Below are positions 7,386-13,732 of a DNA stretch of 21,482 bases, piece by piece. The notes under the pieces are model-generated. The model was not told the DNA's origin and made no database searches. It saw only the letters and a program-made list of their open reading frames with translations. How positions within the stretch are numbered: the first letter of the stretch is position 1; every line of letters starts with the position of its first letter. This DNA comes from UBA2942 sp045127535. Lineage in GTDB: Bacteria > Bacillota > Clostridia > Lachnospirales > Lachnospiraceae. Position numbers and translations under genes: made by a program. The DNA is taken from the NCBI GenBank assembly GCA_045127535.1, contig JBGVQN010000014.1:1-21482 (forward strand), written 5' to 3'.

Positions 7386-7745
7386 ATGTCCGTAAAAACA
7401 GTTGAAGATATGATTGATTGGATTGAAGAAAATATTGAATGCCAGCCTGCCCTTGATAAGATGGCCAGCCATGTGGGATATTCAGAATTTTATTGTTCCT
7501 CCAAGTTTCACGAATACGTTGGAATTTCATTCAAGGAATATATTGTCAGGCGTAAGTTAAGCCTGGCAGCAGAAGTGCTTTCCAAGACAAATACAGGCAT
7601 CCTGGAAATTGCTTTACAATATGGGTTTTCATCACATGAAGCTTTTACCAGGGCATTCAAAAGGGTTTATGGCTGTTCCCCAAATCAATACAGACTCAGC
7701 AAGCCCAACATTCCTCTGTTTGAGCGGGCGCACATTCAGTCCTAG
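7386..7745 (+). CDS. single-domain AraC/XylS-family transcription regulator
   Basis: The 119-residue protein consists almost entirely of an AraC-type double helix-turn-helix domain. The first helix-turn-helix includes ALDKMASHVGYSEFYCSSKF (about 22-41); the second includes TGILEIALQYGFSSHEAFTR (about 69-88) and ends in the family hallmark FKRVYGCSPNQYR. There is no sugar-binding or effector domain, as in MarA and SoxS; many clostridial relatives carry a C-terminal GyrI-like domain that is absent here. The ATG at 7386 is preceded by AAGGAG at 8-9 bases. It is followed 107 bases later by the methionine aminopeptidase on the same strand; whether it controls that gene or mgsA is not shown. Confidence 0.9.
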   Translation: MSVKTVEDMIDWIEENIECQPALDKMASHVGYSEFYCSSKFHEYVGISFKEYIVRRKLSLAAEVLSKTNTGILEIALQYGFSSHEAFTRAFKRVYGCSPNQYRLSKPNIPLFERAHIQS

Positions 7746-7772
7746 CATGTCTGGTGTGCCTTGCTGCTTTCC

Positions 7773-7813
7773 AGATTCATATTCCTGACAAACGGTTAGC
7801 AGTATATGAATCT
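7773..7813 (+). repeat. intercistronic hairpin between the regulator and methionine aminopeptidase
   Basis: AGATTCATAT (7773-7782) and ATATGAATCT (7804-7813) form a perfect 10-bp stem with a 21-base loop. There is no T-run on either side, so it is more likely an mRNA structure or protein site than an intrinsic terminator. It lies about 40 bases before the aminopeptidase start. Confidence 0.5.
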
Positions 7814-7852
7814 CCAGGTCAGCAGCCTTCATTTCAAATGAGGGGTATCAAG

Positions 7853-8752
7853 ATGATTCATGATCAGAAGAGGTATGTTCTTATGTATAAACGAAACAGA
7901 AATGCATTGTGCTGGTGCGGCAGCGGCAGGAAATATAAAAGGTGTCATTGCAGCTTTGACAGCAAGTTAGATCTGTTCAGACGGCAGGGTGCCCTGGCGC
8001 CGTCCAGAAGCATGATCAAAAATCAGGCGCAGATTCAAGGGATCCGGGAAAGCGGTAAAATCAACACTGCAGTGCTGGACTATGTAAGTCAGCACATCCG
8101 GGCTGGGATCACAACTGAGGAAATTGATCGGTGGGTTTATGAGCAGACATTACGATACGGAGCAGTTCCGGCTACGTTACATTATGAAGGGTTTCCCAAA
8201 AGTGTCTGTACTTCTGTAAACCACCAGGTCTGTCATGGAATTCCATCTCCTGACGTGGTGCTGCAGGAGGGAGACATTGTCAATGTAGATGTGTCCACCA
8301 TTTATAAAGGTTATTTTTCAGATTCCTCCCGCATGTTCTGTATCGGGGAGGTTTCCAGTGAAAAACAGCGACTGGTTGAAATCACCAGGCAAAGTCTCTA
8401 CATTGGGTTGGAACAGGTAAGACCCTGGGGATTTTTAGGGGATATGGGACAAGCCATTCATGAGTTTGCCAAAGCCAATGGATACAGTGTGGTCAAAGAA
8501 GTAGGCGGCCATGGCATTGGACTGGAATTTCACGAAGATCCCTGGATCAGCTACGTTTCCAAAAAGGGCACAGAAATGCTGATGGTTCCTGGAATGATCT
8601 TTACCATTGAACCTATGTTGAATATGGGCACAGATGAAATCTATATGGAAGCAGATGGATGGACGATCTGCACAGCAGACGGACAGCCCTCCGCCCAGTG
8701 GGAGCTCCAGGTACTGGTTACGGAAACCGGCTATGAGATATTGGCCGATTAA
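7853..8752 (+). CDS. map: type I methionine aminopeptidase with N-terminal SEC-C zinc motif
   Basis: This cytosolic metallopeptidase removes the initiator methionine from nascent proteins. From the ATG at 7853 it has 299 residues. An N-terminal SEC-C motif CWCGSGRKYKRCHC (about 20-33) is followed by a pita-bread fold peptidase. The five metal ligands are visible: D146 (NVDVS), D157 (SDSSRMF), H220 (GGHGIG), E253 (FTIEPM) and E284 (QWELQ). The SEC-C form is typical of an accessory Map copy in clostridia. AGGGG lies seven bases before 7853; ATG 7883 (AGAGG, nine bases) is a possible alternative giving 289 residues. The frame extends upstream to a GTG at 7754, but that start has no ribosome site. 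The gene converges on the hemolysin-III-like gene with a 31-base gap; no terminator hairpin is visible there. Confidence 0.93.
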   Translation: MIHDQKRYVLMYKRNRNALCWCGSGRKYKRCHCSFDSKLDLFRRQGALAPSRSMIKNQAQIQGIRESGKINTAVLDYVSQHIRAGITTEEIDRWVYEQTLRYGAVPATLHYEGFPKSVCTSVNHQVCHGIPSPDVVLQEGDIVNVDVSTIYKGYFSDSSRMFCIGEVSSEKQRLVEITRQSLYIGLEQVRPWGFLGDMGQAIHEFAKANGYSVVKEVGGHGIGLEFHEDPWISYVSKKGTEMLMVPGMIFTIEPMLNMGTDEIYMEADGWTICTADGQPSAQWELQVLVTETGYEILAD

Positions 8753-8783
8753 CCTGCAAATCGTTCATCCCCTCCAAAAGAGT

Positions 8784-9437
8784 TTATAACACGAACAGAT
8801 ACATGACAATAAAGTGGCAGGCGCTTCCCAGCATGACAAAGATGTGGAATATTTCATGGCTGCCGAAGTATTTGTGGCGTGCATTGAAGATAGGCAGCTT
8901 TAATGCGTAGATAATGCCTCCTACTGTATAGATGATGCCTCCTGCCAGCAACCATCCAAAGCCTGCTTTTGGCAGCGCATCTAAGATCTGTCCAAAGACC
9001 AGCACGCAGATCCAGCCCATGCTGATATACAGGACAGAGGATACCCACTTAGGGCAGTATACCCAGAATGCTTTGATGCAGATGCCTGTCAGCGCAATGC
9101 CCCATACCAGGAAAAACAGCGCCCAGCCGGTTTTGCCTCCCAATTCCAACAGGCAGATGGGGGTATAGCTGCCGGCAATCAGTACAAATATCATCATATG
9201 GTCGATCTTTTTCAAAATAGTATTCTTTTTTTCAGACAGATTAAAGGTGTGGTAAATGGTACTGGCTGCATACAACAGGATCAGACTGGCTGCATAGATT
9301 GCCATGGAGACCATATAGATAGAACCAGGCTCATGTGCAGCTTTGATCAACAGCGGGATGGCTGCAAATATGGCCATCAGCATTCCTATAAAGTGTGTTG
9401 CTGCACTTCCCGGGTCTTTTACTTTGAATGTACACAT
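8784..9437 (-). CDS. hemolysin III / PAQR-family membrane protein
   Basis: A 217-residue protein with about seven hydrophobic helices. It has the PAQR/CREST metal-site signature: the S-x3-H pattern in AASTIYHTF (about residues 58-66), an aspartate in KKIDHMM (about 77-83), and H-x3-H in SHEIFHIF near the C-terminus. Family members are integral membrane proteins (YqfA, HlyIII); the biochemical function is not established for bacterial members, although a zinc-dependent hydrolase role is inferred from the PAQR fold. AAGGAG lies eight bases before the ATG at 9437, and a good promoter lies at 9485-9513. It forms a single-gene unit convergent with the methionine aminopeptidase. Confidence 0.92.
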   Translation of the reverse strand: MCTFKVKDPGSAATHFIGMLMAIFAAIPLLIKAAHEPGSIYMVSMAIYAASLILLYAASTIYHTFNLSEKKNTILKKIDHMMIFVLIAGSYTPICLLELGGKTGWALFFLVWGIALTGICIKAFWVYCPKWVSSVLYISMGWICVLVFGQILDALPKAGFGWLLAGGIIYTVGGIIYALKLPIFNARHKYFGSHEIFHIFVMLGSACHFIVMYLFVL

Positions 9438-9484
9438 AACATTGTCTCCTTTTCTTTATTACGCGGTTTTGAAAACTACTTGTA

Positions 9485-9513
9485 ATTGTACACCAAACTC
9501 CAATATATTACAA
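9485..9513 (-). promoter_or_regulatory. promoter of the hemolysin-III-like gene
   Basis: On the minus strand, TTGTAA (9513-9508, 4 of 6) and TACAAT (9490-9485, 5 of 6) are separated by exactly 17 bases, about 50 bases upstream of the ATG at 9437. Confidence 0.65.
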
Positions 9514-9636
9514 GACCTGTTTGCAAAAAACTTTCGACTTTTTCCGCATGTTCCCAAAAAGGGTCCCTATGCAATGGACATCCCCCTTCTCCCCTGCGGT
9601 ATGCCCCTGTCCAAAGGATATTGATGAACTTATATC

Positions 9637-9683
9637 AAAAAAGAGACTCCTCATATCGCGCCTTTGCAATACTGGAGTCTCTT
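9637..9683 (-). terminator. Rho-independent terminator of the threonine aldolase gene
   Basis: AAGAGACTCC (9641-9650) and GGAGTCTCTT (9674-9683) form a perfect 10-bp stem with a 23-base loop. Read on the minus strand the stem runs into TTTTTT. It lies about 150 bases after the aldolase stop. There is no T-run on the plus side. Confidence 0.75.
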
Positions 9684-9830
9684 GTCCTGCAGCATCCTGA
9701 CATATGCCATGATGTATGCTTCTTTCTTTTATGAATTGTAATATGTGTCCATACTGATTTTTCAGCACAATGCAGGAATGAACTTTGCAAACAAATACAG
9801 CCCATGCTGCTGCCTATTTTACAAGCTTTG

Positions 9831-10877
9831 TCAGCCTCCAATACAGGCTTTGAGATCCTCACACAATTCTGCTACTGTCTCCGACTTTGTAGCCCAGCTG
9901 GTACAGATGCGCATGACACTTTCTGTCTCACTGATCCGCTTTTCATAAGAAAAGCAATACTTCTCCCCTAATTTCTTCCATACTGCATCGGGCAAAATCG
10001 GGAATATCTGGTTGGTGCAGTTCTCCACCCAGAAAGGTACCTGCAAGGCTTTCAGCGTTTCTCTTATCTGATCTGCCATACAGTTTCCATGGGCTGCTCC
10101 CTCACAATACAGGTCATCTTCAAACAGCGCCAGAAACTGCAGTCCAAGAAGCCTGCCCTTGGCCAAAAGACCGCCCTTTTGCTTCATCATATATCGAAAA
10201 TCCTGCTGCAGCCTGACATCCGGAATCACCACAGCCTCTCCAAACAAAGCCCCTACCTTGGTACCTCCTATATAAAATATATCACATAACTCCGCCATAT
10301 CTGACAGTGACACATCGTTGTCCTGCCCAGTCAGTCCATACCCCAGTCTGGCACCATCTGCATACAAGATCAGCCCATATCTGCGGCACACCTGAGAAAG
10401 AGCCTTTAACTCTGCAAGACTGTACAAAGTTCCCCACTCTGTAGGCTGGGAAATATACACCATTCCAGGCTGTACCATATGTTCTCTGGTCTCATCCTCT
10501 GCATGTGCCAGATAGCATGCCTCCACCTGCTCTGCAGTCAGCTTTCCATCGGTTCCGGGCAGGGTCAGCACCTTATGCCCTCCCGCCTCAATGGCGCCTG
10601 TTTCATGGGTACTGATATGCCCTGTATCCGGAGCGATCACTCCCTGATATGGCCGCAGCAGTGCTGTAATAACTGTCTCATTGGTCTGGGTACCTCCCAC
10701 CAGAAAATGCACCCCAGCCTTGGGCTTCCCACACTTCTCCCGAATCAGCTCTGCAGCCTTCTCACAATATGCATCCTGTCCATACCCAACGGACTGCTCC
10801 AGGTTGGTCTGCGCCAGTCTCTCTATGATCCGCTCCTGTGCACCTTCATTATAATCACAATTCAAATAAATCATCAC
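9831..10877 (-). CDS. ltaA: low-specificity L-threonine aldolase (PLP-dependent)
   Basis: The enzyme cleaves L-threonine and allo-threonine to glycine and acetaldehyde, linking threonine to glycine metabolism in the cytosol. The 348-residue protein has the fold-type I PLP features of the beta-eliminating lyase/threonine aldolase family: GGTQTNETVI at about 61-70 (phosphate site), STHETGAIE with H91 stacking on the cofactor, LYADGARLGYG at 171-181 with the PLP-binding aspartate, and the Schiff-base lysine K207 in IGGTKVGALFG. AGGCAGG lies six bases before the ATG at 10877; a second ATG follows immediately. It lies 131 bases downstream of the histidine kinase on the same strand with no terminator seen between them, so read-through from that operon is possible, but a functional link is not implied. 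Confidence 0.93.
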   Translation of the reverse strand: MMIYLNCDYNEGAQERIIERLAQTNLEQSVGYGQDAYCEKAAELIREKCGKPKAGVHFLVGGTQTNETVITALLRPYQGVIAPDTGHISTHETGAIEAGGHKVLTLPGTDGKLTAEQVEACYLAHAEDETREHMVQPGMVYISQPTEWGTLYSLAELKALSQVCRRYGLILYADGARLGYGLTGQDNDVSLSDMAELCDIFYIGGTKVGALFGEAVVIPDVRLQQDFRYMMKQKGGLLAKGRLLGLQFLALFEDDLYCEGAAHGNCMADQIRETLKALQVPFWVENCTNQIFPILPDAVWKKLGEKYCFSYEKRISETESVMRICTSWATKSETVAELCEDLKACIGG

Positions 10878-10932
10878 ATACCTGCCTTTCCTAAACCGCC
10901 TGATCTCTTATACAGCATCTTCACCGTTCACT

Positions 10933-11028
10933 TTACAACACTGCGGCAAAATCTGCAATCCTGAATCCAGTCTCCTTCAGTATATCCACTGTCTGAATGC
11001 TTCCTTCTTTATACGCTCCTACGTATTT
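10933..11028 (-). pseudogene. possible short coding remnant between the histidine kinase and ltaA
   Basis: A minus-strand frame from just after a TGA at 11029-11031 down to TAA at 10933-10935 encodes 31 residues with no ATG. It reads KYVGAYKEGS, then IQTVDILKET, then GFRIADFAAVL, which looks like the C-terminal helix-strand pattern of a real protein. It overlaps the last codons of the histidine kinase in another frame. It may be the tail of a deleted gene, with the last kinase residues (LKIRRSV) created at the junction. No family is recognised and chance cannot be excluded at this length. Confidence 0.2.
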
Positions 11029-12133
11029 TCAGAGAATATAAAGGCAGTATTACATGAAATACCGCACCGCCTTCTGCATGATTATATGCATACACAGTTC
11101 CAAAATGTCCTTCGAAAATTAATTTTGCAAGATTCAGTCCGATACCGGTATGGGTAGTTTTGACATGTTCCGGCAGATAAAACCGGTCAAACAGGTTGGG
11201 GATATCCTTATCCCCAAGTCCTGGCCCATGATCTTTTATCGTCACTTTCACCTGTTCTTCACTGTATTTACAGGTAATCTCCAAAGCTTTTCCGCTCTTG
11301 TCATGTTCCAATGCGTTATTCACAATATTCATAAACGCTTCTTTCAGCCAGTCATAATCTCCATAATATTCCCCACTGACATCCCTTTGAAGTGCCACTT
11401 TCACTGCTGTTTCCTCATCTGTACAGCTTTTTACCACATCCTCCAGCAGTTCTTCAAAATTAATTTTTTCTTTCTTGAAAATTACCTTTCCAGCCTCCAG
11501 CTTACCAATATCCATCAGCCGCTTCACCAAAACACTTACACTTTCCAGATGGGCATAGCATTCCTCGATCCGCTCTCTTTTTTCAACTCCTCCTTCTTCG
11601 ATCATATACAGGGAAGAATATACTCTGCTGATGGGAGTTTTGATCTGATGGGCTATATTTTCAATAAAATTCTGTATCCTCTTATTTTGCTGGCAGACAA
11701 AATCCTCCTGCATCTGTGCCTGCTCCAGTTCCTGGATTCTGGCTTCCAGTTTCTGCTTTTCCCGTTTCCACAAGCACTGCTTCCTATGCTGGGTATATAG
11801 AACTGCCAAAAACAGCAGCAATTCTGCAGCTGCAGCCGGCGCGCATTTTCTTACCAGTCCCATGGAATCTCCCAAATATGACAATCCCTGCTTTGTAAAT
11901 CCAAATGCCTCAAATGCTTCTTCTGAGGCCTGTAAGTTTTCTTCTGAAATATCTGCATACAGCGCATACAGGTATTCCCTGCTCATGGTTTCATCTGTCT
12001 GGTATAATATGCCAATGACATTGCGCTGAAACTCCAGTGCATGATGATTCATGAGCAGCATCCCTGCAGCAAAACAGACAATCAGCCCCCATGTGCCGAT
12101 TGTCTGTATAAAATGATGATAAATTTTCTTCAT
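11009..12133 (-). CDS. membrane sensor histidine kinase (Bce-like module)
   Basis: A 374-residue sensor kinase, probable partner of the response regulator at 12224-12922. Two membrane helices lie at about 11-28 and 96-114 and enclose an external loop of about 67 residues. A coiled-coil linker (KREKQKLEARIQELEQAQ) follows. The H-box is IAHQIKTPIS with H162; glutamine in place of the usual glutamate after the histidine is seen in BceS-type kinases. The catalytic domain has the N-box MNIVNNALEH (about 268-277), G1 DHGPGLG (301-307), F-box LFDRFY and G2 TGIGLNLA (329-336). BceS proteins have almost no external loop, so this one may sense by itself or through the permease. The ATG at 12133 has AGGGG seven bases upstream; the frame extends 23 codons further but into the intergenic palindromic repeat. 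It is the last gene of the operon. Confidence 0.93.
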   Translation of the reverse strand: MKKIYHHFIQTIGTWGLIVCFAAGMLLMNHHALEFQRNVIGILYQTDETMSREYLYALYADISEENLQASEEAFEAFGFTKQGLSYLGDSMGLVRKCAPAAAAELLLFLAVLYTQHRKQCLWKREKQKLEARIQELEQAQMQEDFVCQQNKRIQNFIENIAHQIKTPISRVYSSLYMIEEGGVEKRERIEECYAHLESVSVLVKRLMDIGKLEAGKVIFKKEKINFEELLEDVVKSCTDEETAVKVALQRDVSGEYYGDYDWLKEAFMNIVNNALEHDKSGKALEITCKYSEEQVKVTIKDHGPGLGDKDIPNLFDRFYLPEHVKTTHTGIGLNLAKLIFEGHFGTVYAYNHAEGGAVFHVILPLYSLKIRRSV

Positions 12134-12154
12134 ATATATACCCCTGATTCCTTT

Positions 12155-12209
12155 AGGCAATTGCGAAACTATATTCAGAATCAGCTTTGGGAAGCCTTGC
12201 AATTGCCTA
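12155..12209. repeat. palindromic repeat, copy B
   Basis: AGGCAATTGC (12155-12164) and GCAATTGCCT (12199-12208) form perfect 10-bp arms around 34 bases. Both the arms and part of the loop (ATCAGCTTTGGGAAG, against ATCAGCTTTTGGAAA in copy A) resemble the repeat at 6430-6496, in the same orientation. It occupies most of the spacer between the response regulator stop and the kinase ribosome site. Unlike copy A it has no flanking direct repeat. Confidence 0.7.
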
Positions 12210-12223
12210 TGCCAATTTCATAT

Positions 12224-12922
12224 TTAAAAGGAATTTTCCAGCTTTCCTCTCTGTACTTTCTGTGTAAACCGGTAGCCAACTCCCCTTATGGTATCTACAT
12301 ATTCTGCTCCGATTTTACTGCGCAGCCTGCTCATATGCACTGACAGGGTGTTGTCTTCCACTGCACTTTCTTCCCCATCCCATAGGCAGGAGAGAAGCTG
12401 CTCCCGCTTTAGGATCCTCTCTCCATTCTCCATGAGTTTTAACAACAGCCTGTATTCTACCGGTCTTAGCTTAAGTGCAAGGTCATCTTTCTTTACGATT
12501 TCCTGGGTGGTATCCACTATAAGCACTCCGCTTTTTAATATCACTTCATCCTTTTTTCCATCCATTCTTCTTATATTGGCCTGGATCCTGGATAAGAGTT
12601 CACGTATGCGGAAAGGCTTTGTTACATAATCATCTCCCCCCAGGCGCAATCCCTTAATAACCGATTCCTCATCATCACAGACAGTGAGAAAAATGACCGG
12701 TTTCAGATTCCGTTCTCTGATTTTCCTGCAGATGTCAAACCCCTCCCCATCGGGCAGCCATACGTCCAGCAGATATAAATCGATTTCATCATCATTACAC
12801 ACATACCATATGGCTTCCTGGACAGAGGATGCTGCCACCGTACAATACCCATTCTTTTCCAGAATTTCCTTCAGATCTCTTCTTAAGTAATTGTCATCTT
12901 CTGTAACTAGTATTTTACGCAT
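12224..12922 (-). CDS. OmpR/PhoB-family response regulator
   Basis: A 232-residue two-domain regulator. The receiver domain has the acidic pair E8-D9-D10, the phosphoacceptor D53 (YLLDVWLPDGEG), T80 (IFLT) and K102 (DDYVTKPF). The C-terminal winged-helix DNA-binding domain (about 130-225) ends in the typical ENTLSVHMSRLRSKIG and VDTIRGVGYRF. Its kinase partner is the next gene, 90 bases downstream. The ATG at 12922 is supported by GGAGG just upstream; the frame is open for 41 more codons but these show no receiver-domain features. The 135-base gap to the ATPase gene holds a candidate extra promoter with direct repeats. The likely targets are the operon's own permease and ATPase genes, by analogy with BceR. 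Confidence 0.95.
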   Translation of the reverse strand: MRKILVTEDDNYLRRDLKEILEKNGYCTVAASSVQEAIWYVCNDDEIDLYLLDVWLPDGEGFDICRKIRERNLKPVIFLTVCDDEESVIKGLRLGGDDYVTKPFRIRELLSRIQANIRRMDGKKDEVILKSGVLIVDTTQEIVKKDDLALKLRPVEYRLLLKLMENGERILKREQLLSCLWDGEESAVEDNTLSVHMSRLRSKIGAEYVDTIRGVGYRFTQKVQRGKLENSF

Positions 12923-12995
12923 GATCCCTCCATCTTCAGGCACTTTTTCCCACAGGAGTACCCTGTTATATCTGGCAAGCATGACCATACTCTTG

Positions 12996-13040
12996 ATTCT
13001 ATCACAATTTTTCCGTCCTGGGCATGGAAAAATCACAATT
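12996..13040 (-). promoter_or_regulatory. candidate internal promoter and regulator-binding repeats upstream of the response regulator
   Basis: On the minus strand AATTGTGAT occurs twice, at 13040-13032 and 13009-13001, 31 bases apart (about three helical turns). An inverted pair TTTTTCC/GGAAAAA lies between the repeats. The downstream copy merges into an extended -10 (TGATAGAAT, hexamer at 13001-12996). The -35 is poor, as in activator-dependent promoters. Regulatory function is inference. Confidence 0.4.
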
Positions 13041-13057
13041 TCCAAGCAAGACCCTCC

Positions 13058-13732
13058 TTATGCACCTGCCACAATTTTCCCATCCTGAATATGGATAATT
13101 CTGTCTGCATAATCTGCCGTCTGCAGATCATGTGTCACCATAATAATGGTCTGTTTATACATTCTTGCCGCTTTGCTCATTAACATGACTACCTCATTAC
13201 TGTTTTCACTGTCCAGATTTCCAGTTGGCTCATCTGCCAGAATAATTGCTGGATCCACTGCGATTGCCCTTGCAATTGCAACACGCTGCTGTTCCCCGCC
13301 GGACATTTCCCCTGGGAATTTATCCTTGCAGCCAAGAATTCCCAGTACTTTCATCAATTCTTCCACATTTTCCTTGTCAGGCTCTTTTCCATCCAGACGA
13401 ATGGGCAGAATGATATTTTCATATGCAGTAAATTCGGGAAACAGGCTGTAATCCTGATATATGAAAGCAATTTTTCTGCGTCTGATATGGGAAAGCTTTT
13501 TATCATTCAGATGCAGAATATTTTCTCCTTCCAGAAGAATTTCTCCTGTGTCTGGTTCTTCTGCGGTACCCAACAGTTTCAAAAGGGTGGATTTCCCGGA
13601 ACCACTTTTTCCTACCACTGATACAAACTCTCCCTTTTCAAATGTCAGGGAACAGGGATGCAGGGCTTTTACTGCAACCCTTCCTGTCTGATATGTTTTT
13701 GCAATGTTTTTTGCTTCTAATATAATACTCAT
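13058..13732 (-). CDS. ABC transporter ATP-binding protein (MacB/BceA/LolD type)
   Basis: A 224-residue ATPase that pairs with the FtsX-type permease encoded just upstream. It has Walker A GKSGSGKST at 41-49, the Q-loop IYQDYSLFPE at 91-100, signature MSGGEQQR at 143-150, Walker B IILADEPTGNLD at 163-174 and the H-loop THD at 200-202. This class drives conformational work on lipids or peptides at the membrane rather than classical substrate uptake; the BceA and MacB groups share it. The ATG at 13732 overlaps the permease stop in an ATGA arrangement, so the two are translationally coupled. GGGGG and GGAG precede it inside the permease C-terminal codons. An in-frame ATG at 13756 has no comparable site and would add residues not found in the family. 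Confidence 0.95.
   Translation of the reverse strand: MSIILEAKNIAKTYQTGRVAVKALHPCSLTFEKGEFVSVVGKSGSGKSTLLKLLGTAEEPDTGEILLEGENILHLNDKKLSHIRRRKIAFIYQDYSLFPEFTAYENIILPIRLDGKEPDKENVEELMKVLGILGCKDKFPGEMSGGEQQRVAIARAIAVDPAIILADEPTGNLDSENSNEVVMLMSKAARMYKQTIIMVTHDLQTADYADRIIHIQDGKIVAGA

Larger units (their letters stand above)
9438..9830. other. 393-bp intergenic region between the hemolysin-III-like and threonine aldolase genes
   Basis: It holds the promoter of the hemolysin-III-like gene (9485-9513) and the terminator of the threonine aldolase gene (9637-9683). The stretches 9514-9636 and 9684-9830 show no gene. An 86-codon minus-strand frame (9508-9768) crosses the terminator and has no coding character, so it is not called. 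Confidence 0.7.

Noticed and set aside
9508..9768. 86-codon minus-strand frame in the gap after ltaA
   Set aside because: It reads through a clear terminator hairpin and has no ribosome site or protein-like pattern.
12996..13040. TTTTTCC/GGAAAAA hairpin as a terminator between ATPase and regulator genes
   Set aside because: The stem is AT-rich and is followed by TTGTGATAG rather than a T-run.
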